NCBI RefSeq assembly: GCF_024198215.1
Contig: NZ_JAKCFA010000023.1
Span: forward strand, 124,001 to 188,000
DNA length: 64,000 bases
Source: Myxococcus qinghaiensis
GTDB lineage: Bacteria; Myxococcota; Myxococcia; Myxococcales; Myxococcaceae
Direction: 5' to 3'
This document shows positions 1 to 8,052 of this stretch, in pieces (the stretch's first letter is position 1; each line of letters starts with the position of its first letter). The notes beneath the pieces were generated by a model. The model saw only the letters and a program-made list of their open reading frames with translations. It was not told where the DNA came from and made no database searches. The translations under genes were made by a program, and so were the position numbers.

Positions 1-721
1 CGAAGGCCAGGAGCGCCAGCGCCAGCGTCATCACCGGGTACAGCCCCGCCACGCGCAGCCGCAGCCGCTTGAGGAGCAGCCGCGCCCCCCAGCCCATGGC
101 CAGTCCCAGGCCGGCCCCCACCACCATCTGCACCAACGCCTCCCACGCCAGCTCCCACCCCGGCGGCTTCCCGCTCGCCAGGGTGTGCGTCAGCCCGGTG
201 GTGAGGATGACGGCCATGGGGTCGTTGAGCCCCGACTCCAGCTCCAGCGTGGTGCCCACCCGCCGCTTCAGGTGCAGCCCGCTGCCGCGCAGCACGGAGA
301 AGACGGCCGCCGCGTCCGTGGAGGAGACGATGGCGCCCAGAAGCAGCGCCTGTGTCCACCCGAAGCCGAAGAAGTAGTGCGCCGCCGCGCCCATCAGCGC
401 GGCCGTGGCCACCACGCCCACCGTGGCCAGCGCCGCCGCCGGGCGCAGCGCGGAGTGGATGGCCGCCAGCGGCGTGTTGAGGCCGCCGTCGAAGAGGATG
501 AGGACCAGCGCCACCGTGCCCAGCCGGAAGGCGAAGCCGTAGTTGTCGAAGTCGATGCCACCGGGCCCGTCCGAGCCCGCCGCCATGCCCACGCCCAGGA
601 ACAGCAGCGCCACGGGAATGCCGAAGCGGCCGGAGGCGCGACTGAACAGCACGCTGAGCGCGAGCAGGGCGCCGCAGACAGCGAGCAGGAAGGCGGTGGG
701 GAGCGGCTCCGTGGTGACCAT
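1..721 (-). CDS. CPA1-family (NhaP/CvrA-like) cation/proton antiporter, C-terminus beyond window
   Basis: The gene starts at an ATG at 721 and runs off the left edge; 240 residues are visible. They form about six or seven hydrophobic segments with CPA1 antiporter motifs: LFDGGL at residues 76-81, SSTDAAA at 133-139 and ESGLND at 162-167, the last holding the Asn-Asp pair used for ion exchange in this family. The role would be exchange of K+ or Na+ for H+ across the inner membrane. It lies 34 bp downstream of a histidine kinase on the same strand and is probably the last visible gene of the chemosensory operon. Whether a TrkA-C/RCK domain follows, as in NhaP2, cannot be seen. The family is clear; the transported ion is not. 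Confidence 0.85.
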   Translation of the reverse strand, partial: MVTTEPLPTAFLLAVCGALLALSVLFSRASGRFGIPVALLFLGVGMAAGSDGPGGIDFDNYGFAFRLGTVALVLILFDGGLNTPLAAIHSALRPAAALATVGVVATAALMGAAAHYFFGFGWTQALLLGAIVSSTDAAAVFSVLRGSGLHLKRRVGTTLELESGLNDPMAVILTTGLTHTLASGKPPGWELAWEALVQMVVGAGLGLAMGWGARLLLKRLRLRVAGLYPVMTLALALLAF

Positions 722-755
722 GTCCGGGGAGGACTCTACCTGTCCCCGGAGAAAC

Positions 756-2498
756 TCAGGCGTCCACGCGCGACGACGTGCGGGTGGAGTGGGTGGCGGA
801 GGACAGGGGCAGCGTGAAGGAGAAGGTGCTTCCCTTGCCCGGCGTGCTCCGGGCCTGGATGCTGCCGCCGTGGGCCTCGACGAGCCCCTTGGCGATGGCG
901 AGCCCCAGGCCCGTGCCCCGGCTGGCCGCGTCGCGCGCCTGCCAGTACCGGTCGAAGATGTGCGGCAGCGCCTCCGCGTCGATGCCGGCGCCCGTGTCCT
1001 TCACGTGGAAGCACACCTCGCCGTTGCGCACGGCCGCCCCCACGTCCAAATCTCCTCCCGCCGGCGTGAACTTCACCGCGTTGCCCAGGAGGTTGCCCAT
1101 CACCTGCAGCACGCGCGTCCGGTCGCACCGCGTGCGCACATCCTCGGGCGGGGGCTGGGGGTGCAGGTGCAGCCCCTTGGCCTCGGCCAGGGGACGGATG
1201 GACTCCATCGCCTCCGCGACGAGCCCCGCCACCGAGTGCTCGCCCAGCTCCAGCGGCAGCCCGCCCGCCTCCAGCCGGCCCCAGTCCAGCAGGTCGGAGA
1301 TGAGGCGCGACATGCGGTCCGTCGCGTCCTGGATGCGCGTGGCCTGCTTCGTGACGATTTCCCCCCCCGGCCGCGCGCCCGGACCGCGCAGCAGCAGCGC
1401 CGCGCCCAGCTGCACCACGCCCAGCGGGTTCTTCAAGTCGTGCGAGACGACGGCCAGCAGGTCCTCGCGCGCCCGCGCGGCCCGGCGCGACTCGCCCACC
1501 AGCCGCGCGTTGTCGATGGCCAGGCTGGCGCGCAGGCACAGGTCCTCCGCCAGCGCCAGGTCATCCGGCCCATACCGCCGCCCGGAGCCCGACGACACGA
1601 ACGTCACGGCGCCCAGCGTGTTCCCGCGCGCTCGCAGCGGGATGATCATGTACGAGCGCGCCTGGAGCGCGCGCAGCAGGGTGGGGTGCGCGGGCTCCGC
1701 CGCCGCCGCGCGCAACAGCGAGTCCGTCACCGCGGGCACCAGCTCCGACTCCCCGGTGCGCAGCACGCGCAACAGGCCCACCGGCGCGTCGTCGCGCTTC
1801 TCGATGCGCTGGGGCAGCGCGCTCGCGCGCTCCTGCTGCGTCGGGTCCAGGCACGCCACCGCCACGCGGGACACGAAGGGGCCCTGCTCCAGCGCGTCCA
1901 CCAGACACCAGTCCGCCAGGTCTGGCACCGCCAGGTGCGCCAGCAGCGTGTACATGCCGTGCGGGTCGGGCGGGTGGGTGAACAGCGTCGTCATCGCCTG
2001 ATACAGGAACGAGCGGCGGCGCTCGGCCTGCTCGACTTCGGCGCGCGCCAGCTGCTCCAGCTCCAGCGCGCGCGAGTACACGGCCTCCGCCTCCGTGAGC
2101 GGCCTCGCCGTCACCAGCACGGTGCTGGCGGCGCCGTTCTCGGGAGGCAGCGGCGTGAGTACCAGGGCGTGGCGGCGCAGCCCCGCGTCCACCGGCCATG
2201 GCAGCTCCACGGTGATGGCGTCGCCGCGATTCGAGGCCTGGACCCGCGCCGCCTCCAGCCGCGCGGCGTCCTCCAGGGGCACGCCCAGCTCTCCCCAGTG
2301 CCGGCCCGCCAGCCCCTCCGGCCCCTGGCCGAACGCCCGCGCCCCCGACGTGCTGCACGCCAGGATGCGGCCCGTGGCATCCAGCACATAGGCCGGGTCG
2401 GGAAGCGCCGTGAAGGCGCTGAGGAAGGAAGGCAGGTGGGTACTCATCGAGATGGGGAGGGCTGACGGGATATTGACATCGCCCACCCCCAAGGCCAT
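756..2498 (-). CDS. PAS-GAF sensor histidine kinase
   Basis: A soluble histidine kinase. A PAS domain spans about residues 28-125, followed by a short helical linker and a GAF domain at about 185-335. HisKA follows, with the H-box VVSHDLKNP (His near residue 353), then HATPase_c with an N-box (NLLGNAVKF), G1 (DTGAGI) and G2 (GTGLGLAIAKG). There is no membrane segment or attached receiver, so it senses a cytoplasmic signal and must phosphorylate a partner elsewhere. It lies 50 bp downstream of cheB and upstream of the antiporter, so it is probably in the che operon. The start is uncertain: ATG at 2498 gives the longest form, while ATG at 2447 (Met18) sits closer to the PAS domain; neither has a good ribosome site. 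Confidence 0.88.
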   Translation of the reverse strand: MALGVGDVNIPSALPISMSTHLPSFLSAFTALPDPAYVLDATGRILACSTSGARAFGQGPEGLAGRHWGELGVPLEDAARLEAARVQASNRGDAITVELPWPVDAGLRRHALVLTPLPPENGAASTVLVTARPLTEAEAVYSRALELEQLARAEVEQAERRRSFLYQAMTTLFTHPPDPHGMYTLLAHLAVPDLADWCLVDALEQGPFVSRVAVACLDPTQQERASALPQRIEKRDDAPVGLLRVLRTGESELVPAVTDSLLRAAAAEPAHPTLLRALQARSYMIIPLRARGNTLGAVTFVSSGSGRRYGPDDLALAEDLCLRASLAIDNARLVGESRRAARAREDLLAVVSHDLKNPLGVVQLGAALLLRGPGARPGGEIVTKQATRIQDATDRMSRLISDLLDWGRLEAGGLPLELGEHSVAGLVAEAMESIRPLAEAKGLHLHPQPPPEDVRTRCDRTRVLQVMGNLLGNAVKFTPAGGDLDVGAAVRNGEVCFHVKDTGAGIDAEALPHIFDRYWQARDAASRGTGLGLAIAKGLVEAHGGSIQARSTPGKGSTFSFTLPLSSATHSTRTSSRVDA

Positions 2499-2547
2499 TC
2501 CGGGACAGGCGGGCTCCGCTCAAGGATTCAATACTGGATAATGTGTC

Positions 2548-3609
2548 TCACCCTGGCTGCGTGTCTGCCCGGACGGTGAGCAACACCCGGGAAGGCAGGG
2601 CGGACAGGGAGACGACCTCGTCCGCCAGGCCCGCGCTCACCACGACGCCCGGCATGCCGAAGACGACGGAGGACTCCTCGTCCTGGGCCAGCACCCGGCC
2701 GCCGACCTCTCGCAGCTCCCGGGCCCCCTCCAGGCCGTCCTGCCCCATGCCGGTGAGGATGACGGCCAGCGCTTCGGAGCCGTGCGCGCGCGCCACCGAG
2801 CGGAACAGCCACGTCGCGGATGGACGGAAGCCGTTGACGGGCGCCGCCTTGGACACCTGGGCCCGGCCGTCCTGGACGCCCAGGTGCCGGTCATCTGGCG
2901 CCAGGTAGACGTGCCCTGGCAGGAGCAGCTCACCCTCCTCCGCCACCCGCACCGGCAGCGGGCCGGCCGTGGCCAGCCAGGACGCCAGGCCCTGTCCGAA
3001 GCCGAGCGCGATGTGCTGCACCACCAGCAGTGGCACGGGGAAGTCCGCGGGCAGCTCCGACAGGAGCCGGAACAGCGCGGCCGGTCCCCCCGTGGACGCG
3101 GCCAGGGCCACCACCGCCGGCCGTGACGTCTGCGCGCGGGGCGCGGGCTTGGGCACGGGCAGGGCCTGCGGGGTGCTCCGGTCCGGCCAGCGACGCACGA
3201 CCTTCACCTCGGCCATGGCCTTGAGGGTGTCGCGCAGGCGGCGGCTGTCCGCGTCGAAGTCCGGAGTCTCCGGGCCCAGGGGCTTCTGGAGCACCGCGAG
3301 CGCGCCGGCCCGCAGCGCGGCCATGGACGTCTGGATGTCGCGCTCCACCAGCGTGGAGACGACGACGACGGGCGTGGGCACCTCCGTCATGATGCGACGG
3401 GTGGCCTCCAGGCCATCCATGCGCGGCATCTGGATATCCATCGTCACCAGATGGGGCCGCAGGCGCTGGGTGAGCTCCACCGCCTCCACGCCGTCCTTGG
3501 CTTCTCCCACCACGCTCAGCGCCGGGTCGGCGCGGAGGATCTCCACCAGCAGCCTGCGGGCGGTGGGCGAGTCCTCCGCCACCACGATGCGCAACGGTTC
3601 GGTCCTCAT
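2548..3609 (-). CDS. cheB: Chemotaxis response regulator protein-glutamate methylesterase CheB
   Basis: CheB demethylates or deamidates chemoreceptor glutamates, counteracting CheR. Residues 1-125 are a receiver with acidic pair VAEDS and phosphoacceptor Asp58 in TMDIQMPRMDG. After a linker, residues about 165-345 are the methylesterase, with the Ser in AASTGG, His in VVQHI and Asp in TGMGQDG forming the expected catalytic triad. The 353-residue length is normal. The ATG overlaps the cheA stop as ATGA, implying translational coupling. It is probably phosphorylated by the adjacent CheA. Confidence 0.95.
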   Translation of the reverse strand: MRTEPLRIVVAEDSPTARRLLVEILRADPALSVVGEAKDGVEAVELTQRLRPHLVTMDIQMPRMDGLEATRRIMTEVPTPVVVVSTLVERDIQTSMAALRAGALAVLQKPLGPETPDFDADSRRLRDTLKAMAEVKVVRRWPDRSTPQALPVPKPAPRAQTSRPAVVALAASTGGPAALFRLLSELPADFPVPLLVVQHIALGFGQGLASWLATAGPLPVRVAEEGELLLPGHVYLAPDDRHLGVQDGRAQVSKAAPVNGFRPSATWLFRSVARAHGSEALAVILTGMGQDGLEGARELREVGGRVLAQDEESSVVFGMPGVVVSAGLADEVVSLSALPSRVLLTVRADTQPG

Positions 3610-5810
3610 AGCAGTCGTCTCAAGGTCTCCAGCAGGCTCGTGGGGTCGAAGGCGCTTTTCACAAGATAGGCACTGGCGCCAGCTTGAAGCCCGCGCGCCT
3701 TGTCCTCCGGGCGGCCCCGGGCGGTGACGAGCACCACCGGCAGCCGCGCGAAGCGCGGGGAGGCACGCACGGCCTCGGTGAGGGCGATGCCGTCCATGCG
3801 CGGCATCTCCACGTCCAGCACCAGCGCGTCGGCGCCGCCCGCCTGCAGCCGCTCCCAGGCCTCGGCCCCGTCGGAGCAGGGCACCACGTCATAGCCCGCG
3901 CCCTCCAGGATGCTCTGCTCCAGCGCGCGGGTGGTGGGCGAGTCGTCCGCCAGCACCACGCGCCGGCGCGCCCGCTGGGTGGCCGGGGCGGGGAACAGCG
4001 CCGTGGAGGGACGCCCTCCCGCGGCCCGCACCAGCGAGACGGGGTTGAGCAGGAGCGACAGCCGCCCGTCCGGCAGCACCGCCGCCGCGGACACATGGCG
4101 CGCGCGGCGCACGCGGGGACCGAGCGCCCGGACGAGCGCCTCCTGCTCCTCCAGGACTTCATCCACCACCAGCGCGGCCCGCGCGGTGCCGGCCGCGAGC
4201 ACCACCGCGCCCCGGCGCTGACGCGGAGGACCCGGAGGCAGCCCCAGCACGTCCGCCAGCGCGGCCAGGGGCACCAGCGCGTCCGGGGCCACCCACGTCG
4301 GGCGGCCCTCCACGTCGCGCACCTCCTCGGGCGCCAGCCGCACCAGCCGCGCCACGCCTTCGATGGCCAGCGCGAGCGTCTGCCCTCCCGCGGACACCAG
4401 CAGCACGCGCAGGGTGCTCAGCGTGAGGGGCACGTCCAGCGTGAAGCGCGCGCCCTTCCCGGGCCAGGTGGCCACCTCCACCGTGCCGCGCATCGCCTCG
4501 ACTTCCGTGCGCACCACGTCCAGGCCCACGCCCCGGCCGGCGACCTCGGTGACGCGAGTGGAGGTGGACAGTCCGGAGTGGAAGGCGAGGCGCGCGGCGT
4601 CCTCGTCGTCCTCGGGCACGTCGAGTCCCCGGGCCTGCGCGCGGGCGCGCAGCGCTCCCAGGTCCAGCCCGCGCCCGTCGTCCTCCACCGTCACCTCCAC
4701 GCGGCTGCCGCGCAGGCGGGCCGACAGCGTGACGCGGCCCTCCTCGGGCTTGCCCGCGCGGACGCGCTCCTCGGCGGACTCCAGTCCGTGGGCCACCGCG
4801 TTGCGCACCAGGTGGAGCATGGGCTCGCGCAGGGACTGGAGCAGCGAGCGGTCCAGCTCCAGCGCGCCGCCGTTCACCTCCAGTCGCGCCTTCTTGCCCT
4901 CGGAGCGGGCCACGTCGCGCGCGGCGCGCACCAGGCCCTCGCAGCCCTCCATGAAGGGCAGGGTGCGCGCGCGGCGGACCTCGTCGTCCATGCCGGTGGC
5001 CACGCCACTCAAGGTCCGCTGGTCCGAGGCCAGCTCGCGCGTCACCCGCGCCAGCTCCTTCTCGGCCCTGCGCAGCGCGCCCTCGGCCTCCGTGCCCTGC
5101 ACCGCCTCGCGCATGCGCGCCAGCTCCTCGCGCACGCCCTCCAGCGTCTCCGTGCGCCCCTCGAGCCGCAGCGAGGCGACCCGAAGCTCCCCGCTGCGCG
5201 ACAGCAGCGCGTCCAGCTTCTGCGCGGACACCCGCACCGGCAGCGTCGCCTCCTGCGCGGGGCCGGAGGGCGCGTACTCCGGCGCGGAGGGCTCGGCCGG
5301 GCGAGCGGGCTCCGGGGGGGAGGTCTTCGTCGTGCGAGGGGGCTCCGGCGTCCGGGTTCCCTCCGTGCGAGCCGGGTCGGAGGAGGCGGTCGGACGAGGC
5401 GCCGAGTCGATGGGGCCCGCCGCGCGCTCCAGGTCCGGCAGCAGCTTCTCCAGCGGAGAGCCGGTCAGCTCCTGCTTGGTGGCGAGTCGCCGTCCCGCGT
5501 CGTCCAGCGCGTCCACGGTGGAGAAGCACAGCTCGTACAGCTCCGGCGCCGCGGTGCGCCCGTCGCGCAGCGGCTCCAGCACCTCCTCCAGCCGGTGACA
5601 CGCCGTCTCCACCAGCATGGCGCTGGCCGCGCGCGCGGCGCCCTTCACGCTGTGCAGCGTGCGCAGGAGCGACGCCACGCGCTCGGCGGCGCGCGACGTG
5701 CCCTGCTCCCGCTCCAGCGCGAGCAGGTCCCGGTTGAGCGAGGCCACGTGCCCCTCGAGCTCCTCGAGGAACGTGGCCAGCAATGCCTGGGCGAGCCTGT
5801 CGCGGTCCAT
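3606..5810 (-). CDS. cheA: CheA histidine kinase fused to a C-terminal CheY-like receiver
   Basis: A hybrid chemosensory kinase of the FrzE type. Residues 1-110 are an Hpt domain with phosphorylated His53 in TLHSVKG. A Pro/Glu/Thr-rich linker follows (about 130-190), then a dimerisation region and HATPase with MLHLVRNAVAHG (N-box) and DDGRGLD. A CheW-like coupling domain lies at about 480-600 and a receiver at 610-734 with VLADDS, phosphoacceptor Asp in VLDVEMPRMDG and Lys in VKSAF. No P2 CheY-docking domain is evident, and no separate CheY is encoded here, so the fused receiver may be an output, a phosphate sink or a relay. The start overlaps the mcp stop (TGATG). Confidence 0.94.
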   Translation of the reverse strand: MDRDRLAQALLATFLEELEGHVASLNRDLLALEREQGTSRAAERVASLLRTLHSVKGAARAASAMLVETACHRLEEVLEPLRDGRTAAPELYELCFSTVDALDDAGRRLATKQELTGSPLEKLLPDLERAAGPIDSAPRPTASSDPARTEGTRTPEPPRTTKTSPPEPARPAEPSAPEYAPSGPAQEATLPVRVSAQKLDALLSRSGELRVASLRLEGRTETLEGVREELARMREAVQGTEAEGALRRAEKELARVTRELASDQRTLSGVATGMDDEVRRARTLPFMEGCEGLVRAARDVARSEGKKARLEVNGGALELDRSLLQSLREPMLHLVRNAVAHGLESAEERVRAGKPEEGRVTLSARLRGSRVEVTVEDDGRGLDLGALRARAQARGLDVPEDDEDAARLAFHSGLSTSTRVTEVAGRGVGLDVVRTEVEAMRGTVEVATWPGKGARFTLDVPLTLSTLRVLLVSAGGQTLALAIEGVARLVRLAPEEVRDVEGRPTWVAPDALVPLAALADVLGLPPGPPRQRRGAVVLAAGTARAALVVDEVLEEQEALVRALGPRVRRARHVSAAAVLPDGRLSLLLNPVSLVRAAGGRPSTALFPAPATQRARRRVVLADDSPTTRALEQSILEGAGYDVVPCSDGAEAWERLQAGGADALVLDVEMPRMDGIALTEAVRASPRFARLPVVLVTARGRPEDKARGLQAGASAYLVKSAFDPTSLLETLRRLL

Positions 5811-7453
5811 CAGCGCCCGTACTCTTCGAGCAGGTTCTTGAGCTTCTGGCCCATGGCGTTGATGTCCTGCATGGCCCGCTCCGTCTGGCGCGAGGACATC
5901 AGGCCCTGCTGGGTGGCCTGGTTGACGTCATGCATCGCCTGGCGAATCTGGGCGATGCCGGTGGCCTGCTGGTTGGCGGAGGCCGCGATCTGCGCGGCGG
6001 TGAGCGACGCCTGGGCCAAGAGGTCCGACAGCGTCTGGATGGTGGAGCCCGCCTCCGCGACGATGCGCGTGGTGGTCGCCACGCTCTTGGTGCCCTCCTC
6101 GGTGGTCATCACCGCGCCGTGCGTGGCCTTCTGGATTTGTCCCAGAATCTGACGCACCTGCCCGGTGGCCTTCTTGGACTGGTCCGCCAGCGCCTTCACC
6201 TCGGCGGCGACCACGGCGAAGCCCCGGCCGTTCTCCCCGGCGCGGCTGGCCTCGATGGAGGCATTGAGCGCGAGCATGTGCGTCTGCTCGGAGATGTCAT
6301 TGACGGTGGTGATGATGTCGCCAATGGCCTGCGCCTGCTCGGCGAGGGCGAGGATGCGCGAGGCGATGGACTCCACCTGCTCGCGCACGGTGCCCATGGA
6401 GGAGACGGCCTCCTCCACGGAGCGCCTCCCGCTGCGGCCCACCTCCTCGGCGTGACGGGCGGACTCGCTGACGTTGCGCGCGCGGCCGGCGGCCTCCTCG
6501 GACGTCTTGGTGATTTCCTCGATGGTGCTCACCGTCTCCGTCACCGCGCTGCCCTGCTCCTGCGCGCCCGCCACCTGCTCCGTGGTGCTGGCCAGGATTT
6601 CGGAGCTGGCGCCCGCGAGCTGATTGACGAACTCCGCCACGGTGCGCAGCGTGTGCTCGCGCTGCTCGGACTGTTTGGCGATTTGCGCCTCGGACTGCTG
6701 GCGGCGCTCGGCCATGTTGTTGAAGGCGCGCGCCAGCTCCGCCGCCTCGTCCTGTCCCTTGATGTCGATGCGATGGGTGAGGTTGCCCTGGCCCAGCTGC
6801 TCGGCGCCCACCATGAGCTTGCGCAGCGGGACGGTGATGCTGCGGGTGACGAGGTAGCTGCCTACGGAGACGATGAGCAGGCCCAGGACGGTGCAGATGC
6901 CCAGCACCCACATGATTTGTCGCGCGGCGGCCTCGGCGGCCTCGGAGTGCTCGGCCCAGCGCTCCTGCTCCTCCGCGAGCATCTCGTTGATGAGGTCGCG
7001 AATCTGGTCCATCAACTGTCTGCCCCGGTTGTTCCGGACGATGACCAGCGAGCCCTCCAGGCCCTTCTCACGGCGCTGGCGGATGCCCTCGTCGAGCAGG
7101 GCCAGGCGGCCCGTCACGAGCGGCTCCAGGCGCACCATGCGGTTGCGCTGCTCGGGATAGGGGGCCATCGCGTCGCGCAGCATGTTGATGTCCTGCTGGA
7201 GCGAGGCGAGGGCCGCCTGGTAGGGCTCCAGGTACGGGTCCTCGCCCGTGAGCAGGAAGCCGCGCTGGCCCGTCTCCGCGTCGATGAGCAGGGCGCGCAC
7301 CTCGCGGACCAGGCGGAAGTTCTCGTGGGCCTTGAGCAGCCCCTCGGTGGTCTCGTTCAGCTGACGTGCGCCCTGGAAGGCGACGGCCGCCAGGACGAGC
7401 AACACCATCAACGACAGTCCGAAGCCGATCGTGATGCGGTTCCCGATGTTCAT
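5810..7453 (-). CDS. Methyl-accepting chemotaxis protein with CHASE3-like sensor
   Basis: A transmembrane chemoreceptor of 547 residues. TM1 is at about 11-31. A helical extracytoplasmic domain of CHASE3 type (with ETGQRGFLLTGED) spans about 35-180. TM2 is near 185-205, followed by HAMP at about 207-262 and a long coiled-coil signalling domain with the conserved hairpin tip around EASRAGENGRGFAVVA. It should form trimer-of-dimer arrays with the CheW and CheA proteins encoded alongside. It lies between cheW and cheA with 1-4 bp overlaps on both sides, which fits a dedicated receptor for this operon. The ligand cannot be predicted. Confidence 0.93.
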   Translation of the reverse strand: MNIGNRITIGFGLSLMVLLVLAAVAFQGARQLNETTEGLLKAHENFRLVREVRALLIDAETGQRGFLLTGEDPYLEPYQAALASLQQDINMLRDAMAPYPEQRNRMVRLEPLVTGRLALLDEGIRQRREKGLEGSLVIVRNNRGRQLMDQIRDLINEMLAEEQERWAEHSEAAEAAARQIMWVLGICTVLGLLIVSVGSYLVTRSITVPLRKLMVGAEQLGQGNLTHRIDIKGQDEAAELARAFNNMAERRQQSEAQIAKQSEQREHTLRTVAEFVNQLAGASSEILASTTEQVAGAQEQGSAVTETVSTIEEITKTSEEAAGRARNVSESARHAEEVGRSGRRSVEEAVSSMGTVREQVESIASRILALAEQAQAIGDIITTVNDISEQTHMLALNASIEASRAGENGRGFAVVAAEVKALADQSKKATGQVRQILGQIQKATHGAVMTTEEGTKSVATTTRIVAEAGSTIQTLSDLLAQASLTAAQIAASANQQATGIAQIRQAMHDVNQATQQGLMSSRQTERAMQDINAMGQKLKNLLEEYGR

Positions 7454-8052
7454 ACGACTCCTTCGTCGGACAAATCGAACACGAGGCGACTGTCACCCAG
7501 CAGTGCCTCGCCCTCCAGCATGAGTGTTCCCGCCTTGTCCGCCGCGAACACCAGCTCGCCGGTGGGGCCCGCGGGGGCGGGCAGCAGGTCCTGACTCGAC
7601 ACCTGGGTGACCTCGTGGACTTCTTCGGTGCGCACGCCCAGCTCCGGCCGGTTCGTTCCCAGCACCAGCACGGGCCCCGAGCTGTCCATCGGGGGGTGGC
7701 CGAACAGCGGTGCCAGCTCCACTACGGGGAGGACCTCGCCGTGGAGCAGGGTGAGCCCGCGCAGCGTCGGAGGCGCGCCGGGCAGCGGCACCACGTCCAC
7801 GTTGCGGACGACCTCCAGCACGAAGCGGGACTCCAGGGCGTACGTCTGGCCGGCGGCGCGAAAGCGCACCACCTCGCGCAGGGTGCCCGGGGCGACCTCG
7901 GGGGTGGGGGGGCGGCTCAGCGCGCGGGCGCGCTCGTCGAGCAGCGCGGCCTCCGCTTCGGGGGTGAGGGCGCCTTCGGCCTCGCGGGAGGCGGCGAGCT
8001 CGGCGAGTCGCGCGCGGAGGGTTTCCCAGTTCATTCCTTGGGGGCCAGCCAT
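7450..8052 (-). CDS. cheW: CheW-domain coupling protein
   Basis: A 200-residue protein with a short charged N-terminal extension (about 1-60) and a CheW domain (about 65-195) containing VVRFRAAGQTYALE and the GLTLLHGEVLPVVEL strand region typical of CheW. It links receptor and CheA in signalling arrays. The ATG at 8052 overlaps the cheR stop by one base, and its own stop overlaps the mcp start as ATGA. This is the second CheW in the operon and differs from the one at 9755-10228, so the two may occupy different array positions or serve different receptors. Confidence 0.9.
   Translation of the reverse strand: MAGPQGMNWETLRARLAELAASREAEGALTPEAEAALLDERARALSRPPTPEVAPGTLREVVRFRAAGQTYALESRFVLEVVRNVDVVPLPGAPPTLRGLTLLHGEVLPVVELAPLFGHPPMDSSGPVLVLGTNRPELGVRTEEVHEVTQVSSQDLLPAPAGPTGELVFAADKAGTLMLEGEALLGDSRLVFDLSDEGVV

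Noticed and set aside
543..2465. Long plus-strand open frames opposite the che and kinase genes (also 3684-6152, 5783-7594, 23186-26731)
   Set aside because: They are antisense to clearly coding genes and are rich in Arg, His, Gln, Ala and Gly, as expected for shadow frames in GC-rich DNA.
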